From NCBI GenBank assembly GCA_002687115.1, contig NYZI01000076.1, positions 1 to 57,095 on the forward strand: a DNA stretch of 57,095 nucleotides, written 5' to 3'. The position numbers and the translations under genes are program-made. This DNA is from Cyanobium sp. ARS6. GTDB lineage: Bacteria; Cyanobacteriota; Cyanobacteriia; PCC-6307; Cyanobiaceae. The notes under the pieces are model-generated. The model was given only the letters and a program-made list of their open reading frames with translations, did no database searches and had not been told where the DNA came from. This document shows, in pieces, positions 41,544-49,635 of the stretch. Positions within the stretch are counted from its first letter, which is position 1. Each line of letters begins with the position of its first letter.

Positions 41544-42140
41544 CTACGACTTTGAAGAGCGCATATTCAGACTCAGACAATCGAGACTGTCATACGTTTC
41601 AACACCAGTCACTGGATTGACGCCAGCAGCTCTTGAGCACATCTCCTCCCGCTGAGGAGCATCAATAATTGCACCGGAAAAGTCTGCTCCATCAATCGTT
41701 GTTGCCATGAAAAAGCTCTTTGTTAAAACGGCATCTCTGAAATTCACATTTGTGAGATTAGCTTCTTCAAAATGTGTGGCGTAGGCGATACTTCCTTCAA
41801 GATTGGCTCCCTCAAGATCTGCTCGCTTGAGTGTTGCCACACTGAAGAGAGCACCTCTCAGATCAAGACCAGACAAGTCGTAGTTGGCCAGATCGTATTT
41901 AACGAATTCCTTGGTGATCGGCTTTCCATCCTCATCTCGCTCGTAGAAGGGAAATTTTTCCTTGAAAGCCTCTGTAGCCTGGTCACTTCCCTGAAGACTT
42001 CGATCAAGACCAAGATCAGGAAGACCCCCTCCACTCGGATAAATCGCAAAAGCTTTCGAGGGGAGAACCAGCAGCGAGCAGAATAGAATCACTGCAAGTG
42101 AGCAAAACAATTGCCGGGCAATGCGCTCAATGGAATTCAT
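41544..42140 (-). CDS. Exported pentapeptide-repeat protein
   Basis: The 198-residue product has a signal peptide (LFCSLAVILFCSLLVLPSKA then FA). A short linker leads into A(D/N)Lxx repeats, starting YDLANYDLSGLDLRGALFSV and continuing LKRADLEGANLEGSIAYATH, FEEANLTNVNFRDAVLTKSF and GADFSGAIIDAPQREEMCSR. These fold as a right-handed quadrilateral beta-helix. The C-terminal Cys pair and the ending VNPVTGVETYDSLDC are typical of thylakoid-lumen pentapeptide proteins of cyanobacteria. The exact role is unknown. Confidence 0.85.
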   Translation of the reverse strand: MNSIERIARQLFCSLAVILFCSLLVLPSKAFAIYPSGGGLPDLGLDRSLQGSDQATEAFKEKFPFYERDEDGKPITKEFVKYDLANYDLSGLDLRGALFSVATLKRADLEGANLEGSIAYATHFEEANLTNVNFRDAVLTKSFFMATTIDGADFSGAIIDAPQREEMCSRAAGVNPVTGVETYDSLDCLSLNMRSSKS

Positions 42141-42339
42141 TTCACAAACCCTTTATTGAAAAACTTAAGGCAAGCAAGTACAGCACTTTGACAACATGAC
42201 CCGCCGAGACGCAACAAATTGCTCAACGACAGGGGAAAAATCTAACTGACCTTGATCTCATTGATCGTCTCAGCGAGTCCGAGATGAATAAGCAAAAACT
42301 AGTTGCTAAGTAGAATTTTCACAGAGTTCTCTGCCGAAA

Positions 42340-42498
42340 TTGGAAGACCAAACTCAAGCTCTACTTGCAGAACTCATTCGACAAGCATTGATACGAATTC
42401 ATAGCGGGGAGGCAGGCGCAGACTCTGCCCTTTATAGGGCTATTTACACTCTGCAAGAGCAAAATATTATTGAAAATATTGCATCTACCTTGCAGTAA
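42340..42498 (+). CDS. Possible 52-aa helical protein (TTG start)
   Basis: The TTG frame reads LEDQTQALLAELIRQALIRI, then HSGEAGADSALYRAIYTLQE and QNIIENIASTLQ. The composition strongly suggests real coding sequence with two amphipathic helices. The only possible start is TTG, since a stop lies just upstream in frame. Family unknown. Confidence 0.45.
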   Translation: MEDQTQALLAELIRQALIRIHSGEAGADSALYRAIYTLQEQNIIENIASTLQ

Positions 42499-42587
42499 AC
42501 TGACTCAAGTGAGCTTTTTTGTTTAAATAAACCAAACACTCTGAATTGAGAGCTGGCATAATTTTCTTGCTTGATGAATTCTTCGCG

Positions 42588-42698
42588 CTACCCAATTAAA
42601 TAAATATAACCTGTAACTAAATACATTGAAAACCAAATCAATGCTGAGAAATAAACAGCAGCAAAAACAAATTCTTCAAGAAATTCGAATGAGTCCAT
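42588..42698 (-). CDS. 36-aa membrane miniprotein
   Basis: The ATG frame gives MDSFEFLEEFVFAAVYFSAL then IWFSMYLVTGYIYLIG: an acidic N-terminus and one long hydrophobic helix. It starts three bases after the stop of the 99-aa membrane protein gene, so the two are a coupled pair. Function unknown. Confidence 0.55.
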   Translation of the reverse strand: MDSFEFLEEFVFAAVYFSALIWFSMYLVTGYIYLIG

Positions 42699-42701
42699 GC
42701 G

Positions 42702-43001
42702 TCAATAAAGGGTTGCTCTACGAATGAACTGCATCGCAGCAAGGGCGCCTAAGAAAAACACCGTAGGGATACCCAGCGCATTGACAGCCAGAGTCCTAAC
42801 GGTGAATACAGGGTAGCCACCATCTTTCCTTTTAAAGGGTGCTAGTGGGCTGTCAATCCACTCTTTGCGATTCTGAATTGAGGGAACTCCAAAAAATTGC
42901 TTACCCCAGACAAGAATTTCCCATCTGGTGAGCCAGAACGCTGTGCTGATCACAGAAAAAGCTATTGGTGATGTAACCAAAAGAATTTTGTAATTGAACA
43001 C
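42702..43001 (-). CDS. 99-aa two-helix membrane protein
   Basis: The product has helices near both ends ([20 protein letters not shown], about 6-25, and [20 protein letters not shown], about 71-90). The loop between them ([20 protein letters not shown]) is polar. It leads the coupled pair with the 36-aa gene. Its layout fits a subunit-like protein of a membrane complex. No family recognised. Confidence 0.6.
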   Translation of the reverse strand: MFNYKILLVTSPIAFSVISTAFWLTRWEILVWGKQFFGVPSIQNRKEWIDSPLAPFKRKDGGYPVFTVRTLAVNALGIPTVFFLGALAAMQFIRRATLY

Positions 43002-43469
43002 AGCAACAACTTTGTTTTAAACACATTAAGAAGGAGCATTGCCCAAGAGGTATTGATTGATGCACAATTTTGAATTCAATGTTTCAAAGTCGTCGAGTCA
43101 TTTTTATCGATCAAATCAATGCGAACCAGGTGACTTTTTAATGCACTTAAGCCTCATTTGGCGCAAGCAAGTGGTCTGATTTGATAGCCAGTCACACTAT
43201 TTGCAACAGCAACGCCAATCTTGATATTGAGATCAGCAGCATATAGACATTTTCTGGCTCGTGATTTTACAAATCTTCGATACAGATGATTCAGGCCTGC
43301 AGCATGTTGCAGTAAAACTACGACATTTTTTAAAGAAAAATATTAGTTAATTGACAACTACGAAAATTTTGGTGATTTCCCGAGAGGAGAAGGTCAATAT
43401 CAATATCCCTCCTGCTCTGCACATTCAGGCCATGCGAGCCTTGACTTGGCCAATGCAGAACGAGTCACC
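43002..43469. other. Spacer at the transition to GC-rich sequence
   Basis: No gene seen. The upstream frame (43351-43605) is a shadow of the hydrolase gene, and the in-frame extension to 43446 adds only eight residues. Base composition changes here from AT-rich to the GC-richer sequence that continues to the window end. Confidence 0.5.
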
Positions 43470-44111
43470 ATGGACAACACGCTTGTGTGTGGTCCTGACC
43501 CTGGGCTGGCCAACATCCTGTTGGCCCATGGTGCTGGAGCCGGCATTGGAAGCCCCTTTATGCAGCAGATGGCTGAAGGCCTTGCGGCGAACGCATGGCA
43601 GGTGATCCGGTTCGAATTTCCCTACATGACCAAGCAACGCACAAGCGGCCGCAAAACACCGCCGAACAGAGCCGACATCCTCCTGGAGTGTTTTGACAAC
43701 CAGGTGAAGTCTCTACCCACCAACCAACCACTGATCATCGGAGGAAAATCCATGGGAGGAAGAATCGCCAGCATGCTGGCGGATGAGCTGTGGAGCAATA
43801 ACAGAATTCTGGGATGCATCTGTCTTGGCTATCCCTTTCACCCTCTTGGCAAACCGGAAAAAGTACGCATTGGGCACTTACAGAATCTGCAAACACCAAC
43901 CCTGATTGTTCAGGGAGAACGTGATCCGATGGGCAGAAAAGAGGACGTGGTGAACTACGCACTCTCAGAACGGTTGCAACCCTCCTGGATTCCCGATGGT
44001 GATCACAACTTCAAACCAAGAAAACGTTCAGGCCACAGTGAACTCGCCAATCTGCATCTGGCTGTGCAACAGATGCATGACTTCCTGAGCAAGCTATTGC
44101 TGCTTCGTTGA
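43470..44111 (+). CDS. Alpha/beta hydrolase of the TEX30/KANL3-like family
   Basis: From MDNTLVCGPDPGLANILLAH the 213-residue product has LLAHGAGAGIGSPFMQQMAE (oxyanion region), then VIRFEFPYMTKQRTSGRKTP. PLIIGGKSMGGRIASMLADE holds the nucleophile Ser in GKSMGG. TLIVQGERDPMG (acid region) and GDHNFKPRKRSG (catalytic His) follow. This fits the alpha/beta-hydrolase group with a GxSMGGR elbow, as in TEX30-like proteins. Substrate unknown. It reads as a core gene by composition. Confidence 0.82.
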   Translation: MDNTLVCGPDPGLANILLAHGAGAGIGSPFMQQMAEGLAANAWQVIRFEFPYMTKQRTSGRKTPPNRADILLECFDNQVKSLPTNQPLIIGGKSMGGRIASMLADELWSNNRILGCICLGYPFHPLGKPEKVRIGHLQNLQTPTLIVQGERDPMGRKEDVVNYALSERLQPSWIPDGDHNFKPRKRSGHSELANLHLAVQQMHDFLSKLLLLR

Positions 44112-44173
44112 TCTCTCTGTATGGGGTTAACCCAGATGGAGTGAATCCAACAGAGATCCTGATGCTCCCTCCA

Positions 44174-44458
44174 TCAGGTCTGGTTGCCCCCGAGCATGTC
44201 GTCGTACCCCTCATAGGGGTTGTATTCAGCCCATCCAGGACTGGCCTGATCCATCAAATCAAATTCACCGTCGACCATATCGGCACGGGTGTTTCCGTAA
44301 GGAACGGTGTTACAGGTGATCCCGCCACCGGCAACAGGCTGGCAATCGTCGAAACGCACTTGTGCCCGAACAGAACTGAAAAGTGCTGAGCTGATCGAGA
44401 CCAGCGCGGCAAGATTCACCAGAAACACTCGCAAAACGCCTGATACAAACACCCCCAT
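44174..44458 (-). CDS. Small secreted protein
   Basis: The 94-residue product has a hydrophobic N-terminus (MGVFVSGVLRVFLVNLAALV then SISSALFSSVRA, cleavage near VRAQ) and a short mature domain, FDDCQPVAGGGITCNTVPYG, with two Cys and an acidic, Gly/Tyr-rich end (YNPYEGYDDMLGGN). It reads as a conserved picocyanobacterial exported protein of unknown function. Confidence 0.62.
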   Translation of the reverse strand: MGVFVSGVLRVFLVNLAALVSISSALFSSVRAQVRFDDCQPVAGGGITCNTVPYGNTRADMVDGEFDLMDQASPGWAEYNPYEGYDDMLGGNQT

Positions 44459-44482
44459 TCTGGACGGAATGGTGAAATCTGA

Positions 44483-44824
44483 TCAAAGGCCTGCACAAAG
44501 TCGCTCGCTATCACGCAGCGTCTCGAAGGCTCCCTGACCACGTTGTTCAGCAAGCTGCACCATCACCACTTCCGCCTGCAGTCCGAGCAAAAGGGTCTGA
44601 CAGGGATAGAGCTCGCGATCAGCGGCACGGCTCTGCATTGCTTCAGTGAGCACAAGAGCTTGATTACAGCTGGGCGCATGGGCACTGCGGAAACAGGCGA
44701 TCAGAAGCGGACGCGCCCGATCAAGAGATGCTGCATGCACCGGCGCTGCAACGCTGCCGACTCCAACAGCAACGATTGCGAACATCAATGCCTTGAGCCA
44801 GTCGTTCGAGAAGTGGCTGATCAA
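44483..44824 (-). CDS. Secreted hypothetical protein
   Basis: The 113-residue product has a signal segment (LKALMFAIVAVGVGSVAAPV then HAA) and a helical mature domain with four Cys: LLIACFRSAHAPSCNQALVL, YPCQTLLLGLQAEVVMVQLA and SERLCAGL. It follows the gene at 44174 in the opposite order, separated by 24 bases, and may share its operon. Family unknown. Confidence 0.62.
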   Translation of the reverse strand: MISHFSNDWLKALMFAIVAVGVGSVAAPVHAASLDRARPLLIACFRSAHAPSCNQALVLTEAMQSRAADRELYPCQTLLLGLQAEVVMVQLAEQRGQGAFETLRDSERLCAGL

Positions 44825-44876
44825 GAGATGGGACCGAGATCAACTGAAAGAATCAAAACACTCGAGCGATGATCGG

Positions 44877-44993
44877 ATGTACACCGACTGGACCGCGGTC
44901 GCGCTTCTGCTGTTCACCGCTGTACCCCTTTTGGCTGTCGTGGCGGCGGCCACATTCTTTATCTGGCAGAAGCGGAAGTCTCCACTGTCTTGA
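44877..44993 (+). CDS. 38-aa single-helix membrane protein
   Basis: From ATG at 44877 the product is MYTDWTAVALLLFTAVPLLA then VVAAATFFIWQKRKSPLS, one helix with a basic C-terminus. This resembles small photosynthesis-associated or complex-assembly peptides, but I do not recognise it as a known Psb/Psa/Pet subunit. The longer frame from 44793 adds unlikely residues. Confidence 0.5.
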   Translation: MYTDWTAVALLLFTAVPLLAVVAAATFFIWQKRKSPLS

Positions 44994-45186
44994 TCAATCC
45001 TCTATCGATCACCTCTGAAGGCTTCTCAATGCTCTCCCCAGGGGAGTGAGCGACGGTGAAAGATGTTGCCCGGGATGAGGAGACAGACTGAAGAACTCCT
45101 CTGCCCAGACAATCCTGACAAGTGCGGAAGCTCTGCTCGCTGATGCGTTTGATGCCACTACCACCGCAGCTCGAGCAGATCGCCAT
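44959..45186 (-). CDS. Zinc-finger (DnaJ CxxCxGxG-type) small protein
   Basis: From MAICSSCGGSGIKRISEQSF the 75-residue product contains two CxxCxG knuckles (CSSCGGSG and CQDCLGRG) separated as in a DnaJ-type zinc finger, followed by a disordered Ser/Thr-rich tail. It probably binds one Zn2+. Such proteins are common in cyanobacteria and often relate to disulfide/chaperone functions (BSD2-like). Its 3' end overlaps the end of the plus-strand 38-aa gene. Confidence 0.7.
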   Translation of the reverse strand: MAICSSCGGSGIKRISEQSFRTCQDCLGRGVLQSVSSSRATSFTVAHSPGESIEKPSEVIDRGLIKTVETSASAR

Positions 45187-45249
45187 GTCCACGCCGTCAA
45201 AGCATCTTCAGTGTGGGAGCTGCGGGCGTTTGTGATCCCGAAGGCTTCC

Positions 45250-46146
45250 TTAAGAATCCTGATCTTCGAAGCAACTGCGCAACGGCACTGATCTGGCTCG
45301 CATCTCCTGCAACAGCTCGTCGACCGACAGAGAGCAGTGCTGGTCAACCAGTCCCAGAGAACCGGCGAGCCATCCCACCACCCTCTGCGGCGACCACTGC
45401 TGATCCTGAAGAGGAGCCAGCCCTGCTGCATGGTCTCGTTTGGAGAGCTTCTGCCCCTGTGGATCACAGAGCAGCGGTGTGTGTCGGTAGCCAGGAGATT
45501 GCTCCTCCAACGAGGCAATCACGGCCTGCTGGGCAATGCACACCACCTCCAGATCGGAGCCCCGCACCACCTCTGTGATTCCCAGTGCCAGCTCATCCAC
45601 CACTGTTGAAAGGTGATAGGCGATGAATCCATCAGAGCGGCGCAGAACCAAGTCGCCGCAGCGTGATTCATCCAGAGGATTCACTCTCAGCCTCCAGGCC
45701 GGCAATCGACCGTCCTGCAGGCCCCAGCCCCTGGCCATCTCTCGGCAAGTCCCTGGGTAGCGTTGGCCTGAACCAAGCTGACGACGCGTGCACCGGCAGG
45801 GATAGAGCAGCTGTTCATTCCGGAATGCGGAAAGACAGGCGTTGTAAAGAGCGAGGCGCTGGCTCTGCATGGTCACTGGACCATCCCAGTGCAGCCCAAG
45901 CCAGCGAAGATCCTCTAAAGCTGACTCAACGGCACCGACCCGGATGCGCGGGGTGTCGAGGTCATCAATCCGAAGCAACCATTCCCCTTCATTGAGCCGA
46001 GCCTGCAGCCAGGAGATCAGGGCCGTGCGCAAATTGCCCAGATGCAGTGGGCCAGAGGGAGTCGGAGCGAAACGACCCCTGTAGCCGCGCAGACGCAGTT
46101 GTCGCCCCCGCTCAAAAACAGACCGAAGAGGATCAGGAAGATTCAC
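45250..46146 (-). CDS. gluQ: Glutamyl-Q tRNA(Asp) synthetase
   Basis: The 298-residue enzyme is a truncated glutamyl-tRNA synthetase that puts glutamate onto queuosine in tRNA-Asp. Visible motifs: GRFAPTPSGPLHLGNLRTAL (class I signature, HLGN in place of HIGH), the zinc-type cluster YPCRCTRRQLGSGQRYPGTC, and QKLSKRDHAAGL (KLSKR, the KMSKS equivalent). It lacks the anticodon-binding C-domain, as expected. It lies downstream of the HU gene in the same direction with a terminator between them. Confidence 0.92.
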   Translation of the reverse strand: MNLPDPLRSVFERGRQLRLRGYRGRFAPTPSGPLHLGNLRTALISWLQARLNEGEWLLRIDDLDTPRIRVGAVESALEDLRWLGLHWDGPVTMQSQRLALYNACLSAFRNEQLLYPCRCTRRQLGSGQRYPGTCREMARGWGLQDGRLPAWRLRVNPLDESRCGDLVLRRSDGFIAYHLSTVVDELALGITEVVRGSDLEVVCIAQQAVIASLEEQSPGYRHTPLLCDPQGQKLSKRDHAAGLAPLQDQQWSPQRVVGWLAGSLGLVDQHCSLSVDELLQEMRARSVPLRSCFEDQDS

Positions 46147-46154
46147 ACAAGAAA

Positions 46155-46176
46155 GGGTGGCCCCAGAGGACCACCC
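46155..46176 (-). terminator. Terminator after the HU gene
   Basis: On the minus strand GGGTGGTCC pairs with GGGCCACCC (one G-T pair) around TCTG and is followed by TTTCTT. It lies 22 bases past the HU stop and just before the gluQ start. Confidence 0.7.
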
Positions 46177-46198
46177 CGATCAACAGATCCGGAGACGA

Positions 46199-46474
46199 TC
46201 AGCCCTGAACGCGGTCCTTGAACATCTTGCCGGCGGTGAAGGCAGGAACGCGCTTGGCGGGAATCTTGATCTTCTCGCCGGTCTTGGGGTTCAGACCCTG
46301 GCGGGCAGAGCGCTCGCGAGGCTCGAAGGAACCGAAGCCGAGAATGGAGACTTTCTTGCCCTCCACAACGGAATCAATGATGGTTTCGATGGCGGCATCC
46401 ACCACCAGGGAGACATCGGTCTTGGTGAGCTCGGTGCGGGCGGCAACCAGGTTGACGAGATCGGCTTTGTTCAT
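46199..46474 (-). CDS. hup: HU-family nucleoid DNA-binding protein
   Basis: The 91-residue protein starts MNKADLVNLVAARTELTKTD and has the beta-arm signature GFGSFEPRERSARQGLNPKT followed by GEKIKIPAKRVPAFTAGKMF. HU dimers bend and wrap DNA in the nucleoid. Length and motifs are fully standard. It is upstream of gluQ with its own terminator, as in many marine picocyanobacteria. Confidence 0.97.
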   Translation of the reverse strand: MNKADLVNLVAARTELTKTDVSLVVDAAIETIIDSVVEGKKVSILGFGSFEPRERSARQGLNPKTGEKIKIPAKRVPAFTAGKMFKDRVQG

Positions 46475-46625
46475 TGGGTGGGGAAAGTGGCGGAAGCGGT
46501 TGGATCGACGATGCGGAGGTCGACATCCGCACGGCTTCCCTTAGCGCGCTAATCGTATGGAGACAATCGCTGTGCGGCAACCGAAAAACACCGTGCCGCA
46601 ATGCTTTCACCGAATCTTGTGTGGA

Positions 46626-47291
46626 TCAGGGCGTGTCAAATGCTGCTTCTGTCTGCTGATTCCAGCTGTGGAAGGGGGCCAGATGGGCACCACGCAAAGC
46701 ACCCAGCCCCGCTCCAGAAGCCAGTTCTGGAGCGGCTTCTGGGGGAAGCCAATGTCGTAGTCGATGCAGACTGCGCTGTTGCCGGGGCCAGTGAAAGGTG
46801 CGCCGATGCTGGAGAGGTGCCAGTTGATCCTTGTCGCATGGCACGAGCAAACGTCCGCAGAACAGCACATTCACAGGCTCCGGCGCATGCACAACCGCAT
46901 GACCGGGAGTGGGGCCTGGCGTCCAGAGCAGTCGCAGACCCGAGCGCGTGACGGTCTCTTCGGAGAACGTTTCAAGCTGCTGAACGCCTGGCAGCAAATA
47001 GGCCTCCTGCTCCTGAACGAGCACAGGCCATGGCATGCGCTCCTGCAGGCGCCGGAGCCGTCCATGCCCCTCACGACTGGTGAGGAGGATGCGGGCACAA
47101 CGGCCTTGCGAGAGGTCCCGCAGGGCTGCAAACGTGGCTTCGCTGAGCGGCGGACAGTCGATCAGAACGGGCTCAGGATCCACATCAAGCCACCAGGACG
47201 AGCCTCCGCGACAGTCTCGGTTGGGTGGAAAAACCCAGAGATCAGGCCGGATCTGCAAAGGCGGACGGCCTGGCTCCAGAGAGGAGGTCAT
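46626..47291 (-). CDS. Metallo-beta-lactamase-fold protein with degenerate metal site
   Basis: From MTSSLEPGRPPLQIRPDLWV the 221-residue product has the MBL-fold strands (GGSSWWLDVDPEPVLIDCPP), ILLTSREGHGRLRRLQERMP where the family has the THxHxDH motif, then TPGPTPGHAVVHAPEPVNVL, which keeps a GH motif, and FCGRLLVPC. The HxHxDH core is reduced to one clear His, so metal-dependent hydrolysis is doubtful. It is divergent from glgX (69 bases). Confidence 0.72.
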   Translation of the reverse strand: MTSSLEPGRPPLQIRPDLWVFPPNRDCRGGSSWWLDVDPEPVLIDCPPLSEATFAALRDLSQGRCARILLTSREGHGRLRRLQERMPWPVLVQEQEAYLLPGVQQLETFSEETVTRSGLRLLWTPGPTPGHAVVHAPEPVNVLFCGRLLVPCDKDQLAPLQHRRTFHWPRQQRSLHRLRHWLPPEAAPELASGAGLGALRGAHLAPFHSWNQQTEAAFDTP

Positions 47292-47360
47292 CACAGACAC
47301 GATGCATCACCGGAGCTGTCACTACTTTGAAGGCTTCACCTGCTCCCTGGGAGTGGATCT

Positions 47361-49439
47361 TTGAGCGCGATCCGGCAAGGCAGACCCTGGCCCCTTGGCA
47401 GCAGCATCACGGCCCATGGCGTGAATTTCTCGGTGGCAGCCCCAGGGGCCAACCGCGTGGAACTGCTGATTTTCGCCGCCGCAGAGGCCAGCAGCCCGGA
47501 ACAGCTGATTGATCTGAGCGATGGGAACCACCGTTCCGGCGATTACTGGCATGTGGAGGTGGAGGGCCTGACAGCAGGTTGCTGCTATGGCTACCGGGTG
47601 TTCGGACCTCTCGCACCTGGAGGCCATGGATTCAGGCCCGCGAAGGTGCTGTTGGACCCCTGTGCTCGTGCCATCACGGGCTGGTCGGTCTACAAGCGCG
47701 AAGCCGCCACCGGTGCGTCACCAAACACCGACTGCTGTCTGAAGGGAGTGGTCTGCGAGCGGGACCACTTCGATTTCGATGCCCACCCCAGGCCACGGCA
47801 CAGCTGGCAACAGACCGTGATCTACGAGCTGCATGCGGGCGGCTTCACCCGTCGCAGGGACAGCAACGTGGCCCAGGATCGACAGGGGAGTCTGCTGGGC
47901 GTGATCGACAAGATCCCCTACCTCAAGCAGTTGGGCATCACCACGCTCGAACTGCTCCCCGTACAGGCATTTGATCCGCAGGATGCACCGCCGGGGCGAG
48001 ACAACGTCTGGGGTTACAGCCCGCTGAGTTGGTTTGCGCCGCATCAGGGCTACATCAGCGGCGACGACCCGCTGCAGGCCAGGGCGCAGATGCGTGAACT
48101 GGTGGCGGCCTGTCACGACGCCGGCCTGGAGGTGTTGCTCGATGTTGTCTACAACCACACCACCGAAGGCAATGTGGCTGGGCCCACACTGAGCTGGCGT
48201 GGCTTCGCCGATCTCACTTACTACCACCAGAACGACAAAGGTGACTACCTAGACGTGAGTGGCTGCGGCAACACCATTGCCGCCCATCAGCCGCTCAGCA
48301 GGGAACTGATCCTGGAATCGCTGCGCTGCTGGGCAGTGGAGCTGGGTGTGGACGGCTTCCGCTTTGATCTCGGCATTGCGCTGAGCCGGGGCGAAGGACT
48401 GAAGCCGTTGGATCAGCCCGCACTGTTTGAGGCGATGGAGGCCGACCCGCTGCTCAGCGATCTCAAACTCGTCAGCGAACCCTGGGATTGCGGTGGTCTT
48501 TATCGACTGAATGATTTCCCAGCCAAGCGCATCGGGACCTGGAACGGCCGCTTCCGTGATGCCGTGCGCAGCTTCTGGAAAGGCGACGACGACAGCACCT
48601 GGTCGATGGCACAGCGTCTGCGCAGCAGCCCTGACCTGTACAACGGCAGGCCGGCGAGTCTGGGTCGCTCCGTGAATCTGCTCACGGCCCACGACGGTTT
48701 CACGCTGATGGATCTGGTCAGCTTCAACAGCAAACACAACCTTGCCAACGGTGAGGACAACCGCGACGGAGAAAATCACAACAACAGCTGGAACCACGGC
48801 GTTGAGGGTCCCAGCAGTGACCATGCGATCAACTCCCTGCGCAAACGCCAGCAACGCAACATGCTGAGCACACTGCTGCTTGCACGCGGCGTGCCCATGC
48901 TGTTGATGGGCGACGAGGTGGGTCGCAGCCAGGGAGGCAACAACAACACCTGGTGCCAGGACACCCCACTCAGCTGGATGATCTGGTCGAAAGAACACTG
49001 CGACGGAGAGTTGCTCACCTTCGTGCGGCGACTGCTGAAACTGCGCTCACAGCTGACCGAACTGTTGAATCCGGCGGTTGGTCACAGTGAACAGCCGCAT
49101 CGCCGCAGCAGTGATCCCGATGGCTTGTGGCGCCAGTGGCACGGTGTGCAACTGGGCAAACCCGACTGGGCCAGCTGGTCCCACTGCCTGGCGATGAGCG
49201 TGCACCGAGGCAAACGGGGAGCCGTGCTCTGGGCTGGCTTCAACGCTTACTACAAGGGCATGCACTTCGATCTGCCGAAGCCGGCATCTCCCTGGCACCG
49301 CCTGATCGACACAGCACGTCCCGCAGGTGAAGACCTTCCCGAGACACCTGAACCCTGGAGTGCTGATGGAGTTCCGCTCGAAGCAAGAAGCCTGGTGGTG
49401 ATGGTGGCTCGCGAGTACACCAGCGACCTGAGGGTCTGA
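47361..49439 (+). CDS. glgX: Glycogen debranching enzyme (isoamylase type)
   Basis: The 692-residue enzyme hydrolyses alpha-1,6 branches of glycogen. An N-terminal CBM48 domain (about 1-110: GSSITAHGVNFSVAAPGANR, GYRVFGPLAPGGHGFRPAKV) precedes the GH13 barrel with VWGYSPLSWFAPHQGY, VLLDVVYNHTTEG, the nucleophile Asp336 in DGFRFDLGIAL, acid/base Glu373 in LVSEPWDCGG and Asp445 in LTAHDGFTLMDL. The start codon is TTG. Length is normal for GlgX/TreX. Role: mobilising storage glycogen at night. It is divergent from the MBL-fold gene and followed by a tRNA on the other strand. Confidence 0.95.
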   Translation: MSAIRQGRPWPLGSSITAHGVNFSVAAPGANRVELLIFAAAEASSPEQLIDLSDGNHRSGDYWHVEVEGLTAGCCYGYRVFGPLAPGGHGFRPAKVLLDPCARAITGWSVYKREAATGASPNTDCCLKGVVCERDHFDFDAHPRPRHSWQQTVIYELHAGGFTRRRDSNVAQDRQGSLLGVIDKIPYLKQLGITTLELLPVQAFDPQDAPPGRDNVWGYSPLSWFAPHQGYISGDDPLQARAQMRELVAACHDAGLEVLLDVVYNHTTEGNVAGPTLSWRGFADLTYYHQNDKGDYLDVSGCGNTIAAHQPLSRELILESLRCWAVELGVDGFRFDLGIALSRGEGLKPLDQPALFEAMEADPLLSDLKLVSEPWDCGGLYRLNDFPAKRIGTWNGRFRDAVRSFWKGDDDSTWSMAQRLRSSPDLYNGRPASLGRSVNLLTAHDGFTLMDLVSFNSKHNLANGEDNRDGENHNNSWNHGVEGPSSDHAINSLRKRQQRNMLSTLLLARGVPMLLMGDEVGRSQGGNNNTWCQDTPLSWMIWSKEHCDGELLTFVRRLLKLRSQLTELLNPAVGHSEQPHRRSSDPDGLWRQWHGVQLGKPDWASWSHCLAMSVHRGKRGAVLWAGFNAYYKGMHFDLPKPASPWHRLIDTARPAGEDLPETPEPWSADGVPLEARSLVVMVAREYTSDLRV

Positions 49440-49475
49440 GCGGCGAAACCTCAGATCTCTCAAGCTTGAAATCGA

Positions 49476-49546
<71 letters not shown>

Positions 49547-49635
49547 ACAGAAACATCTGTACCAACGCCTTGAGAGGCGTGATCGCAGGTGTTGTGCGCA
49601 TTCATTATGGCGGTCCGTCTGCCCCTCCCTGCTTG

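Noticed and set aside
45009..45518. 169-codon minus-strand frame
   Set aside because: Shadow of gluQ and the zinc-finger gene in another frame.
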